64,000 nt of DNA from Linanthus parryae (GCA_023055425.1 JALGPY010000003.1:24859001-24923000); one strand, 5' to 3'; positions 31,944 to 44,836 are shown, counted from the stretch's first letter. A program made the numbers and translations. The notes: generated by a model not told the origin, from the sequence alone.

Positions 31944-33574
31944 TGTTGGGTTTTTGAAAAACCCTCATTCTCAATTCTTTCATTCTGTATGATGTATGAA
32001 AATGAACTTGATCATGTATGAAATTGATATTTGAATCTGTTGTATGTCTATAAAATTTGATCATAAATTGTTTGAATTCCACCAAATCAATAACTCGGAC
32101 GAGAATGAGATCTAGATCTAGAACTGGGACAATGACCTGTTCTAGATCTGAATCTAGAACGAGCAATACTCGTCTCAGTATCACCAAATTAACATTGAGA
32201 CGGGGATAAAGTAAGACCTGCCCGACGAGCATTTTATACTGCAATGTACTGAGACGAGCACTTCACTCGCCTCAGTATAAACTGGTTTATACTGGGGCTA
32301 GTGTTTTACTCATCTCAATACATTGCTCGTCACAGTATAAACTGTGTAAGCTCACAGTTGTTTCCAAAGCTTTGAAAACAGGTTTCAAAACCTTGAAAAC
32401 TTCTCAGCATAAACTGAGGGGGAGTTCTTACTCCTATTCATCTATAAACTCCTACACTTGATTGTGCTATATTGTATGATGAAAGACAAACTAATTATGT
32501 GTTATAACATGCATTGATCTCATCATTTGCTTAAGATATCTTGCAATAACTGTCAGCTAATTATGTGTTACAAATATAGCTGAAGTTTCCTTATTTGCAA
32601 CATTGAAGATCTGGCAATTAAGGCTTGCAGATTTGTTGCTATTCTTATGGAAGGTTGTCTATAGTTTCCTTTAGCTCGCAGATGGAAGATCAAATCAAAA
32701 TCAATTGAAGAAATCAAGCACCTAGCCGTTGGAGTAAGCTGTTGAAAGTCAAAGATCTGCAGATGATTTTTAGGGATATCTGTTTTATGCTTCCTTTATA
32801 TTATGCAATTCAAATTGACAGAAAGACGGGGATTCAGAGAGATTGAGAAGCATAGAACATTTCACATAGATTCATACACTCTCACGGATTGTCAAGCATC
32901 ATTGAAGAAGATCAATTCATTCCATTCCAGATTCTTGAAGAACACTTCAAGCTTTACCGCATCACTGACTTCAAAGTGTTCTTTATCCTGAGCTTAATTT
33001 GTATATCATTCTGTTATATTACTTAATCCTTTATTCTCGTGAGTTGTTCAAGAGGAACAACAGAGATTCTTATTGTATCAGTTAGCTAGAGCAGGTACTA
33101 GATAGGTTAGGAAGAACCACATAATGAAAAAGAGCAATGCAATTCTCTTGGTTTGATATATAGGGCTTAGCTTTTGATTAATAAGAAGTTTTTGAAATCC
33201 TAGGGGGATTAGATCCCTCGGGCGGAGAGTAGGTCACTTGGGACCGAACTTCGTAACAAATCAATGTGTTAATTGTCTTGCATTACAGTTCTTTACTTGT
33301 CTTCAAAACAGCTTCAAAACAGGTTTCAGTTCAAAGCTTTGAAAAGTTTTTCAAAATACTTCAAGTTCTTCTCACTTCGAAAATACTCAGTATCTTTTAA
33401 TCTGTTTGTTTTGATTTTAAAGCCCTGAAACTGAGTTCAAAGGTTTGAAATACTTCAAGTTCTTCTTACTTTGTTTTAAAACCCCTCTCGTGGCAAAAGT
33501 TGTCATATTCTATTCAACTCCCCCCCTTTCTAGAGTATCTGATCATGTATTTGCATGCCTACATTCTTTCTTCA
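31944..33574 (+). repeat. LTR of the SIRE-like element
   Basis: TG...CA ends, 1631 bp. It contains the segment GAGACGAGCACTTCACTCGC with several repeats of CTCGTCTCAGTAT in both orientations (32165-32345), an unusual cluster for an LTR. Confidence 0.78.
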
Positions 33575-33576
33575 AT

Positions 33577-33588
33577 TGGTATCAGAGC
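33577..33588 (+). promoter_or_regulatory. Primer binding site of the SIRE-like element
   Basis: TGGTATCAGAGC, an exact 12-nt match to the initiator tRNA-Met complement, 2 nt downstream of the LTR. Confidence 0.88.
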
Positions 33589-33624
33589 ATGTATTACTGT
33601 ATAAATCTATCAATCTTGTGATCA

Positions 33625-34290
33625 TGAGTAATGTAGGTGAATGTGGTTTCTCACAGGGAAGAGCTGCTAACGGATCTCCTCTATTCTGTAGAGACAATTT
33701 TGTGCACAGGAAGGCCTTGATGAAAATGTTCATTATTGATCAGGACATTGAACTTTGGTCTATTATCCAGAATAGACCTCACATATTCTACACAGAAAAT
33801 GATGGGATTAGAACTCCCAAACATTTAAAATCTCTCTACTTTTGAATTAGAACAATTTTCAAAAAATTATAGAGCTATGAATCTCTTATAGTGTGCTTTG
33901 AATGCAGATGAATTCAACATGATATCAACTTGCAAGACTGCTAAGGAAATCTGGTATAAACTGGTGGTAACCTTTGAAGGAACCAGCCAAGTGAAGCAAA
34001 CTAAGATTAATATATTCCTTAGACAGTTTGAACTATTCAAGATGATTGGAGATGAATCCTTTAAGGACATGTTCAAAAGATTTATTGACATTGTCAACAA
34101 TCTGGAGTTCTTGTGGAAATCATTCTCCAATGAAGAGAAAGTAAGAAATATCTTGAGAAGTCTTCCCAAAGCCAAATGGTAACCAAAGACCACAGTCATT
34201 AAAGAGGCTCAAGATATGTCCTCTCTCCAACTAGATGATTTACAAGGAAAGCTACTCACACATGAGATCTCGATGACTGAAGCTACTCAC
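33625..34290 (+). pseudogene. Partial Copia gag of the SIRE-like element
   Basis: MSNVGECGFSQGRAANGSPL, LMKMFIIDQDIELWSIIQ, then stops, then LNADEFNMISTCKTAKEIWY, LVVTFEGTSQVKQTKINIFL and FELFKMIGDESFKDMFKRF. The order and motifs are those of UBN2-type gag (the WKARM-like start is decayed). It ends DDLQGKLLTHEISMTEATH at the satellite border. Stops at 33843-33845 and near 33891 and 34180 make it non-functional. Confidence 0.8.
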
Positions 34291-34432
34291 GTATGTGCAG
34301 CGGCAGCGGTAGGACGGGGCGGCGATTAGTTTGACATCGCCAATATATGATGTTGATTAACTATAATTCGATGAGTATCACGCATTCTGAAAATTACTTC
34401 AGCCGTCAGTGAGGATATAACCGCCATACCTT

Positions 34433-34640
34433 CAGTCTACATGTCAAAATCAAATCTAATCAAACTCAAAAAATTCTACAAGATTAAACTCATTTGGAAA
34501 GAAATCTAAAGTTCTTCTGCCATAAGAAATTGAAGGAGCATTAGAAATCTATTCAAAATCGAGATTGATACTTTAAATATTAGGTACCGTTGAATGAAGA
34601 TACAAAGAAAAGTAACTAAAAGTCATGAATGAGAAACGAT

Positions 34641-34682
<42 letters not shown>

Positions 34683-35495
34683 TAATAGGTATTTTTCAAC
34701 CCTCATATCAGTTCTTACTTTCTGACGTCTATATGTTAACGACGAAAATGAGTCTATGCAACTAAATTTTTCGTTGATTCGTTCTCACGAAGATTCTCGG
34801 AGACGTACTGAACAAATTGTTTCTTATTGGAAAATGATTATTATTTTTCACTATTTCCACTTTATTGATACAATTGTAATAAAATAAAATAAAATATTGA
34901 TATATATATAGATATACATAATATGTCATCATGGGAGCATACTTTCCTGCTTATATAAACAATAGAGAAATTGATATATATATATATATAGTATTTTAAC
35001 ATAATAAAAAAGTTCTGACAAACAACAAACATAATGAAAATGTAAAAAATTGATAGAAGAGCAGGATATGTCATCTCCGTAAAAATTGTACTCCTATATC
35101 TCTCCTCCCACTTATTTCTATCCCTAAGTAGGCATGACAATATTGTACACGACACGACAACATGACACGAACCCGACACGAAATGTCAAATTTAGGGATG
35201 AAAAAATGTATGATTTAAAGATCGCGAAAAAACCATCTCCTCGATTGTGCTTTTACCATCTCTGTATTTCATTTAGAGTTTTTAAGATAAAGTAATATAC
35301 ATAAATTGAAATGCCAGTAAGATGTGTGGTGTTTTGGGTAATTCCTTCGCCTAATATGGGCGGCGGCACTGGTAGGAAGGGGCGGCGGTTAATTTCCCAG
35401 CGCCTATATATGATGTTGATTAACTAGAATTTGATCGGTATCACGCATTCTGAAAATTACTTCAGCCATCAATAAGGATAACACCGCTATACCTT
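34433..35495 (+). repeat. Satellite unit 1 (GTGTGGTGTT box)
   Basis: (GA)n at about 34644-34678; a short (TA)n at about 34976-34990; the GC box at 35340-35410 belongs to the subfamily ending CCCAGCGCCTATATATG. Confidence 0.88.
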
Positions 35496-36567
35496 CAGTC
35501 TGCATATCAAAATCAAATCTAATCAAACTCTCAAAATTCTGCAAGATTGAACTCATTCGGAAGGAAATCTAAAGTTCTTCTGCCATATGAAATTGAATGA
35601 GAATTAGAAATCTATTCTAAAGGTGGATGGATACTTTAAATACTATGTACCACTGAATGAAGATACAAAGGAAAGTAACTAAAACTCATGAATGAGAAAC
35701 GATGACGAGAGAGAGAGAGGGAAAGAGAGAGAGAGATGGAGAGAGAGAGAGAGAGAGAGAGAGAAATTAATAGCTATTTTTCAACCCTCAAATCGGTTCA
35801 TAGTTTATGATGTCTATATGTGAACGAGGAAAATGAGTCTTTGAAACTAAATTTTTCCGTTGATTTGATGTCACGGAGATACTCGGAAACATACTGAAAA
35901 AATTGTATAAACAAATGATTATAATTTTTCACTATTTCACCTTTATTGATACATTTGTAATAAAATAAAATATTGATATGGATATAGATAATATGTCATC
36001 ACGAGCGCATACTTTCTTGCTTTTATAAATAATAGAGATATTGATATATATATATATATATTTATTTATATATATATATAAGATTTTAACATAATAAAAA
36101 AGTAAAAAATTGAAAGAAGAGCAGGATTTGTCATGTTCGTAACAGTGTTACTCCTATATATCTCCTCCCTCTTCTTTCTCTCCCTAAGTAGGCATGGAAA
36201 TATTGGACACGACTAGACAACATGACACTAACCCGACACGGAGTATCAAATTTAGCGATGAAAAACTGTACGAATCAAAGATCGCAGAACGAATGAAAAA
36301 CCATCTCCTCGATCATGCTTTCATCATCTCTGTATTTAATTAAGATTTTCAAGATAAATTAATATACATAAATTGAAATGCCAATAAGATTTGTACTTAT
36401 TGTGCGTGGGTGATTTCTTCGCATAGTATGTGTTGCGGCACCGGTAGAAGGGGGCGACGATTAGTTAACCAGCGCCGATATATGATGTTGATTAATTAGA
36501 ATTTGATCAGTATCATGAATTCTGAATAATACTTCAGCCGTCAGTAAGGATAGAACCGCCATACCTT
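35496..36567 (+). repeat. Satellite unit 2 (GTACTTATTG box)
   Basis: (GA)n at about 35708-35763 with two interruptions; (TA)n at 36043-36079; the GC box at 36420-36480 belongs to the GTACTTA subfamily ending CCAGCGCCGATATATG. Confidence 0.88.
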
Positions 36568-37584
36568 CAGTCTACATATCGAAATCAAATCTAATCAAAC
36601 TCACAAAATTCTACAAGTTTCAACTCACTCGGAAGGAAATCTAAAGTTCTTTAGCAATATGAAATTGAAGGAGCATTAGAAATATTTTCCAAAGGGGGGA
36701 GGATACTTAAAATACTAGGTACCAATGAATGAAGATACAAAGCAAAGTAACTAAAACTCATGAATGAGAAACGATGAAGAGTGAGGGAGAGCGACAGAAG
36801 CTAATAGGTATTTTTCAACCCTCATACCAGTTCTTACTTTTCGATGTCTATATGTGAACGAGGAAAATGATTCTTTGCAACTAAATTTCTCCGTTGATTC
36901 GGTGTCATGAAGATTCTTGGAGAAATATTGAGTAAATTGTTTCTTTTTGGAAAATGATGATTATTTTTCACTATTTCTTGATACAATTGTAATAAAATTA
37001 AATAAAATATTGATATAGATATAGATAATATGTCATCACGGGAGCATACTTTCCTGATTTTATAAATAATAGAGATATTGATATATATCTATATATAAGA
37101 TTTTAACATAATAAAAAAGTACTGACAAAAAAAACATAACGGAAAAGTAAACAATTGATAGAAGAACACGATATGTCATCACCGTAACAACTTTACTCCT
37201 TATATTTCTCCCCCCTTTTCTTTCTCTCCCTAAGTAGGCATGAAAATATTGTACACGACACGACACGAAATATCAAATTTATGGATGAAAAAATGTATGA
37301 TTTAAAGATCGCGAAAAAACCATATCCTCGATTCTGCTTTTATTATCTATGTATTTTATTTAGAGTTTTCAAGTTAAACTAATATACAAAAATTGAAATG
37401 TCAGTAAGATGTGTGGTGTGAGTAGGTGATTCATTTGCCAAATATGGGCGGCGACACCCGTAGGAGGGGGCAGCGATTAGTTTCCCAGCGCCTATTTAGT
37501 GATGTTGATTAACTAGAATTTGATCAGTATCACGCATTCTGAAAATTACTTTAGCCGGGAGTAAGGATAGAACCGCCATACCTT
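36568..37584 (+). repeat. Satellite unit 3 (GTGTGGTGTG box)
   Basis: The GA tract is degenerate here (GAGTGAGGGAGAGCGACAG, about 36778-36797), so the microsatellite is not needed for the unit. The GC box near 37440-37500 ends CCCAGCGCCTATTTAG. Confidence 0.88.
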
Positions 37585-37792
37585 CTGTCTACATATCAAA
37601 ATCAAATCTCATCAAACTCACAAAATTCTACAAGATTCAACTCATTCAGAAAGAAATCTAAGGTTCTTCTGCCATATGCAATTGAAGGAGTATTAGAAAT
37701 CTATTGTAAAGGGGGATGGATACTTTAAATACTATGTACAATTGAATGAAGATACAAAGGAAAGTAACTAGAACTCATGAATCAGAAACGAT

Positions 37793-37854
<62 letters not shown>

Positions 37855-38740
37855 TAATAGCTATTTTTCAACCCTGAGATCGGTTCTTAGTTTCTGATGT
37901 CTATATGTGAACGAGGAAAATGAGTCTATTCAACTAATTTTTTCATTTGATTTGATGTCACGAAGATACTCGCAGACATACTGAATAAATTGTTTTTTTT
38001 TTGTAAAATGATTATTAATTTTCACTATTTCCTCTTTATTGATACATTTGTAATAAAATAACATAAAATATTAATATAGATATAGATAATACGTCATCAC
38101 GGGAGCATACTTCCATGCTTTTAAATATAATAGAGATATTGATAAATACACACACACACACACACACTTCAATTATTTTAGTTTTATGGTGTTTATGATA
38201 GTTTTAGGGTGTATTTGAAAGAGATCATTGCGAAAAAATCATCGTAAAATGTAGAGATTAAATTATTGTCACATAATTGCATTAATATTTCTGTAACCAA
38301 TGGTTCAAATGCATGATCATGTCATGTCCGTAACAATTTTATCCTTTATCTCTCATCCCTCTTCTTTCTCTCCCTAAGTAGGCATGACAATATTGTACAC
38401 GACAAGACAACATGACACAAACCCAACACGAAATTTTAATTTAGGGAATAAAAAATGTATGATTCAAAGATCGCGAAAAAAAGCATCTCCTCTATTGTGC
38501 TTTTACCATCTCTGTATTTATTTACAGTTTTCAAGATAAATTAATATACATACATTGAAATGCCAGTAAGATGTGTGGTGTGTCTGGGTGATTCCTTAGT
38601 CTAATATGGGTGGCGGTATCGGTAGAAGGGGGCGACGGTTATTTCCCCAGCGCCTATATATGATGTTGATTAACTAGAATCTGATCAGTATCACGTATTC
38701 TGAAAATTACTTTAGTCGGGAGTAAGGATAGAACCACCAT
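37585..38740 (+). repeat. Satellite unit 4 with replaced segment
   Basis: Longest (GA)n of the left block, 37796-37850. At 38147-38168 an (AC)n tract replaces (TA)n, followed by about 150 bp (38170-38320) absent from other units, which makes this unit 1156 bp. Box GTGTGGTGTG. Confidence 0.85.
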
Positions 38741-38948
38741 CAGTCTAAATATCAAAATCAAATCTAATCAAACTCACAAAATTCTACAAGATTCAACTTA
38801 TTTAGAAGGAAATCCAAAGTTCTTCTTCCATATGAAATTGGAGGACCATTAGAAGTTTATTCTAAAGGGGGATGGATACTTTAAATACTATGTACAACTG
38901 AATAAGATACAAAGGAAAATAACTAAAACTCATGAATGAGACGATGAC

Positions 38949-38982
<34 letters not shown>

Positions 38983-39776
38983 GAGAGAGAGAAATTAATA
39001 GCTACTTTTCAACCCTCAGACCGGTTCTTAGTTTCTGATGTCTATATGTGAACGAGGAAAATGAGTCTATGCAACTAAATTTTTCCGTTGATTTGATGTC
39101 ACGAAGGTATTCGGAGACACACAGAATAAATTGTAACTTTTTTTGTAAAATCATTATTATTTTTTACCATTTCCACTTTATTGATACATTTGTAATGAAA
39201 TGAAATAAAATAAAATGTTGATATAGATATAGATAATATGTCATCACGGGAGCATACTTTCTTGCTTTTATAAATAATAGAGATATTGATATATATATAT
39301 AAGAATTTAACATAATAAAAAATCATAAAATTTATAGAAGAGCAAAATTTGTCATGTCCGTAAAAATGTTACTCTTTCATCTCACCTCCCTCTTCTTTCT
39401 CTCCCTAAGTAGGCAGACAATATTGGACACGACACGAAAACATGACACGAACCCAACAAGAAGTATCAAATTTAGGGATGAAAAAATGTACGAATCAAAG
39501 ATCGCAGAACGAATGAAAAAACCATCTAATCGATCGTGCTTTCATCATCTCTGAATTTAAAGATAAATTAATATACATAAATTGAAATGCCAATAAGTTG
39601 TGTACTTAGTGTGCGTGGGTGATTTCTTCGCCTAGTATGTGTGGCGACACAGGTAGAAGGGAGCGACGATTAGTTCACCAACGCGGATATATGATGTTGA
39701 TTAATTAGAATTTGATCAGAATCACGCATTCCGAATAATACATCAGCCGCCAGTAAGGATAGAACAACCATACCTT
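38741..39776 (+). repeat. Satellite unit 5
   Basis: (GA)n at 38949-38992; AATAAAATAAAATAAAAT-type tract near 39198-39214; box GTGTACTTAGTG near 39598. Confidence 0.88.
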
Positions 39777-40754
39777 CAGTCTACATATCAAAATCAAATC
39801 TAATCAAACTCGCAAAATTCTACAAGATTCAACTCATTCGGAAAGAAATCTAAAGTTCTTCTACGATATGAAATTGGAAAAGCATTATAATTTTTTTCCA
39901 AAGGGGGTGGATACTTAAAATATTAGGTACCATTGAATGAAGATAAATTAACTAAAACTCCTGAATGTGAAACGATGAAGAGAGAGAGAGAGAGATTAAT
40001 AGGAATTTTTCAACCCTCATATCAGTTCTTATTTTCTGTTATCCATATGCAACATGAAAATGAGTGTATGCAGCTAAATACTCCGTTGGTTCGGTGTCAT
40101 GAAGATACTCGGAGACATAATGAATAAATTGTTTCTTTTTTGGTAAATGATTATTATTTTTCGATATTTTCCACTTTATTGATAAAATTGTAATAAAATA
40201 AAATAAAATATTTATATACATAATATGTCATCCCGGAAGCATACTTTCATGCTTTTATAAATAATAGAGATATTAAAAGATGTAAAATTTTAACATAATA
40301 AAAAGTAGAGAATTGATAGAAGAGCAGGACATGTCATCTCTGTAAAAATGGTACTCCTTTATCTCTCCTCCCTCTTTTTTTCTCTCCCTAAGTAAGCATG
40401 AAAATATTGAACACGAAACGACAACATGACACGAACGCGACACGAAAAAATGTACGATTAAAAGATCGCAGAACGAATGAAAAAAACCACCTCCCCGATT
40501 GTGTTTTTATCATCTCTGTATTTAATTTAGAGTTTTCAAGATAAATTAATATACATAAACTGAAATTCCAGTGAGACGTGTACTTAGTGTGCGTGGGTGA
40601 TTTATTTGCCTAGTATGTGCGGCTGAACCGGTAGAAGGGCGCGGCGTTTAGTTCGCCAGCGCCGATATATGATGTTGATTAACTAGAATTTGACCAGTAT
40701 CACGCATTACAAAAATTACTTCATCCGTCAGTAAGGATATAACCGCCATACCGT
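39777..40754 (+). repeat. Satellite unit 6
   Basis: Short (GA)n at 39979-39994; (TA)n almost lost; box GTGTACTTAGTG near 40578. At 978 bp it is the shortest full unit of the left block. Confidence 0.88.
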
Positions 40755-41696
40755 CAGTCTACATATCAAAATCAAATCTAATCAAACCCACAAAATTCTA
40801 CAAGATTCAACTCATTCAGAAGGAAATCTAAAGTTCTTCTGCCATAAAAAATTAAATGAGCATTAGAAATCTATTCTAAAGGGGGACGGATACTTTAAAT
40901 ACTAGGTACTGTTGAAGATACAAAGTAAAGTAACTAAAACTCATGAATGAGAAACGATGAAGAGAGAGAGAGAGAGCAAGAGAAGTTAATACATTCTGAT
41001 GTCTATATATGAACGAGGAAAATGAGTCTATGCAACTAAATTTCTCCTTTGATTCGGTGTCACGAAGATACTCGGAGACATACTGAATAAATTATTTCTT
41101 TTTTGAAAAATGATTATTATTTTTCACTATTCCACCTTGTTGATACAATTGTAATAAAATAGAGTAAAATATTGATAAAGATATAGATAATATGTCATCA
41201 CGGTAGCATACTTGCATGCTTTGATAAATAATAGATATATATATATATATTTAAGATTTTAACATAATAAAAAATTTCTCACACAAAAAACTTATAAAAA
41301 TAAATAAATAAATAATAGGAGAGCAGGATATGTCATTGCCCTAACAATGTTACTCCTTTATCTCTCCTCCCTCTTCTTTCTCTCCCTAAGTAGGCATGAC
41401 AATATTGGACACGACACGACAACACGGCACGAACTTGACACGAAGTATCAAGTTTAGGGATGAAATAATGTATGATTCAAAGATCGCAAAACGAATGAAA
41501 AAATCGTCTCCTCGATTGTGCTTTTACCATCTCTGTATTTAATTTAGAGTTTTCAGAGAAAATAATATGCATAAATTGAAATTCCAGTAAGATGTGTGGT
41601 GTGCGTGGGTGATTCCTTCGCCTAGTACGAGCGGAGGCATCGTTAGGAGGGGGCGGCGATTAGTTCGCCAGTGCCTATATATGATGTGATTAACTA
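40755..41696 (+). repeat. Satellite unit 7
   Basis: Box GTGTGGTGTGCG near 41597. The TTTTTCAACCCTCA segment after its (GA)n is deleted (about 40978-40995). Confidence 0.85.
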
Positions 41697-41826
41697 TTGA
41701 TATAAATTTAGATAATATGTCATCATGGGAGCATAATTTCTTGCTTTTATAAATAATAGAGATATTGATATATAAAAGATGTTAACATCATAAAAAGGTA
41801 AAAAAATGATAAAAGAGCAGGATATG
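41697..41826 (+). repeat. Internally deleted satellite unit, left half
   Basis: GATTAACTA of the box jumps straight to TTGATATAAATTTAGATAATATG, skipping roughly 650 bp including the anchor. It continues across the large insertion at 57151-57578. Confidence 0.8.
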
Positions 41827-42316
41827 TGTTAACGACATAATATTGCATTTTTTAGTATGTTAATGAACTATTCATAACTTGCTAATATGTGTAATTTATC
41901 TATTTTATCTCTTTTTCTAGACTTATGCTTGTTTTCGTAGTTTTGGTTGTTTCTCACTAATTTTGTAGGTGAAGACGTGCTTTAAAACGCAAGAGGCTAG
42001 TAGGGGGAGCTTAAACGATAAATTTGAAGAGAATTTGCGGCTCAAGAGCCATGAAGAAGGGACTTTGAGGACTTAATTAGAAGAATAGTTGAAGATTTAA
42101 GGGCCTATTTGAGAAGACAAGAGAAGAATTGAGGCCATTATTGAAGATCTAGAAGTCAAAAGTGAAGGTTAAGGGCCAAGAAGATAAGTTTTTAACGGAA
42201 GTGGGTCTTAAGTGCAAGTTTCTAAACCTTTTAATGGCTATTTTGAAGGGTTCTTAACGGAATCGGGGTGAAATTTCATTTTCTTGAATGTTTTAAGGAA
42301 GGGACGGGGGTGTTTT
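41827..42316 (+). repeat. Left part of the outer solo LTR
   Basis: AT-rich start, then purine-rich sequence with GAAG/AAGAAG repeats typical of a U3 region. It ends at the truncation point of the Copia tandem (GTGTTTTAAAC, with AAAC shared by both sides). Confidence 0.75.
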
Positions 42317-44833
42317 AAACACGTATCCAGACTGTGATCTGTAATCATCCTTGTCGGTTTGGAAGCTTGCGTCAGTGTAACCCTTTACACTTAGCTCTTC
42401 CATTCCTCCAAATATCAAGAACACATCCTTGGTTCTTCTTAAGTACTTTAGGATGTTCTTGACAGCAATCAAGTGACTCTCACCCGGATTGGACTGATAT
42501 CTGCTCACCATACTCAACGCGTATGATACGTCTGGTCTAGTACATAGCATGGCGTACATGATGGATCCTATGGCCGAAGCATAGGGTATCCTGCTCATGC
42601 GGTCCTTCTCCATCTCGTTGGAGGGACAGTCATTCTTTGAAAGAGTGACTCCATGTGACATGGGCAAGAATCCCTTCTTGGAATTTTGCATGTTGAACCT
42701 CTTCAACACCTTGTCAATATATGTACTCTGAATTAGGCCAAGCAACCTTTTAGATCTATCTCTATAGATCTTTATACCCAGTATATAGGCTGCGTCTCCT
42801 AAGTCTTTCATTGCAAAGCACTTTCCTAGCCAATCTTTAACAGATTGCAGAGTAGGAATATCATTGCCAATGATTAGTATGTCATCCACATACAAGACCA
42901 GAATTACTATAGAGCTCACACTAACCTTCTTGTAAACACAAGGCTCATCTTCGTTCTTGATGAAGCCAAACTCTTTGACCGCGTCATCAAAACGTCGATT
43001 CCAGCTCCTAGAAGCTTGCTTTAATCCATAAATGGATCTTTGCAGCTTACAGACTTTATTGGCATTCTCTGGATCCTCAAAACCCTCTGGTTGTGTCATG
43101 TACACATCCTCAAGGAGGTTCCCATAAAGGAACGCTGTTTTGACATCCATTTGCCAAATCTCATAGTCGTAGTATGCTGCAATAGCAAGCAAGATTCGAA
43201 TGGATTTAGTCATGGCGACTGGTGAAAAGGTCTCATCATAGTCAATACCATGAATCTGTCTATAACCTTTGGCCACCAATCGTCCTTTATAGGCAATTAC
43301 CTTGCCATCCATGTCGGTCTTCTTCTTGAAGACCCACTTGCACCCTATGGGTCGAGCCCCTTCGGGTGGTTCCACCAAAGTCCATACTTTGTTGGTGTAC
43401 ATGGAATCCATTTCGGATCTCATGGCTTCTAGCCACTTCTTAGAGTCTGGGCCACTCATGGCTTCTCCATAGTTTGCAGGCTCATCATCCATGAGTTGTA
43501 CGTCATCGGGCTCAGTCACGAGAAGTCCATACCTCTCTGGCTCATGACGCACTCTTCCTGATCTACAGAGTTCCTGTGTTACTTGAACAGGTTCTTCCAC
43601 AACTTCTTGTGGTTCCCGTTCATGTTCCATTATCGGTTCAGTGGTTTGTGGTTCATGAATTTCTTCAAGTTCTACAACCCTCCCACTTGCTTCTTTAGAG
43701 ACTAGTTCTCTTTCTAGAAACACGCCGGTCCGAGCAACAAACACTTTGTTTTCGGTAGGGTTATAGAAGTAATATCCTTTAGTCTCCTTAGGATATCCCA
43801 CAAACTTACACTTATCCGCTTTAGGCCCGAGCTTGTCTGTTTGTAAACGTTTTACATAAACGTCGCAGCCCCAAATCTTCATAAACGACACTATGGGACG
43901 CCTCCCAGTCCATATCTCATATGGCGTCTTCATGACTGATTTGGATGGAACACGGTTAATGGTAAAAGCTGCCGTCATTAGAGCATGTCCCCAAAAGGAT
44001 ATCGGAAGATCTGTTTGAGACATCATAGATCGCACCATATCTAATAGAGTGCGATTCCTCCTCTCAGATACACCATTCCATTGTGGTGTTCCGGGTGGAG
44101 TGAGCTGGGACACTATCCCACACTCTCTAAGATACTCATCAAACTCTTGGCTTAAGTATTCTCCTCCACGATCCGATCGTAGAGCTTTAATACTTTTGCC
44201 AAGTTGCTTCTCTACTTCACTCTTGAATTCTTCGAACAATTCAAAGGATTCGGATTTGGCCTTCATAAGGTATACAAATCCATATCTACTGAAATCATCA
44301 GTAAATGTGATGAAGTAGGTATAACCACCTCTGGCAGGCGTGGGGAATGGCCCGCATACATCAGTATGTATGAGTGCCAACAACTCACTAGTCCGCTCGC
44401 CTTTCTTATTGAAAGGGGACTTTGTCATTTTTCCTAATAAACAAGATTCACATGTCTCATATGATTCCAAATCAAATGAGTCTAGAAGTCCATCCTTATG
44501 GAGTCTAGATATGCGTTTCTCATTTATATGGCCTAAACGACAGTGCCATAGATATGTAGGATTTAAATCATTAGTTTTAATCCTTTTAGTATTTATGTTA
44601 TAGATTGGATTATTTAGATCAAGGATATACAATCCATTAGACAAATGCGCACTACTATAGTGCATACTATCAAAATAAATGGAGCAACACTTGTCCTTTA
44701 TTGAAATAGAAAAACCTTTCTCGTCCAAACAAGAAGCGGAAATAATGTTTCTGCTCATAGCAGGCACATAAAAGCAATTGTCTAATTCTAAAATAAGTCC
44801 AGAAGGCAAAGATAGCTCATAAACGCCTACAGC
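42317..44833 (-). pseudogene. Copia pol, left copy, 3'-truncated
   Basis: Intact frame for integrase (WHCRLGHINEKRI, CESCLLGKMTKSPF, HTDVCGPF, LRSDRGGEY, SERRNRTLLDMVRSMM) and reverse transcriptase (IWQMDVKTAFLYGNLLEDVY, LYVDDILIIGND). The RNase H is cut after GYTDASFQTDKDDYRSQSGY at the junction with the outer LTR, so the EAEY and CDNSGA motifs are missing. Unlike the right copy it has no frameshift near YIDKVLKRFN. An in-frame TAG (44834-44836) separates it from gag. Pol cuts and copies the element; this copy cannot complete that. Confidence 0.9.
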
Positions 44834-44836
44834 CTA
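44834..44836 (-). other. In-frame TAG between gag and pol, left copy
   Basis: The codons on either side read KVAA-TAG-AVGVYEL, continuous with SLPSGLILELDNC of pol. The same stop is at 51828-51830 in the other copy. The downstream context GCT GTA is not the CAR-YYA type known for leaky plant stops. Confidence 0.85.

Larger units (their letters stand above)
31944..34290 (+). mobile_element. 5' part of a SIRE-like Copia element (LTR, primer site, partial gag)
   Basis: The LTR spans 31944-33574 (TGTTGGG ... TTCTTCA, 1631 bp) and is followed by TGGTATCAGAGC, then a gag. The GTAGGTCACTTGGGACCGAA stretch near 33226-33248 and the long LTR recall SIRE/Maximus elements (inference). The element stops at about 34290 inside gag, exactly where satellite sequence begins. 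No 3' LTR is in the window, so no target duplication can be tested. Confidence 0.8.
34290..41826 (+). repeat. Satellite array, left block: about seven units of a roughly 1.05-kb tandem repeat
   Basis: Anchored on CAGTCTACATATCAAAATC, which recurs at 34433, 35496, 36568, 37585, 38741, 39777 and 40755, spaced 978-1156 bp. Order inside a unit: anchor; AAGTTCTTCTGCCATATG; (GA)n; AATTAATAG...TTTTTCAACCCTCA; CGAAGATACTCGGAGACATA; AATAAAATAAAA; GATATAGATATAGATAATATGTCATCACGGG; (TA)n; CTCCTCCCTCTTCTTTCTCTC; ACACGACACGACAACATGACACG; ATCGCAGAACGAATG; GC box with CCGGTAG and GGCGGCGATTAG. No protein is recognised. The same array resumes at 57151. Confidence 0.93.

Noticed and set aside
34433..35495. Satellite unit as rDNA spacer or 5S cluster
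   Set aside because: No rRNA sequence is seen in or between units and no pol I or pol III promoter motif was recognised.
44049..44603. Plus-strand frames opposite Copia pol
   Set aside because: Antisense shadows of the integrase coding strand, present identically in the second copy at 51043-51597.
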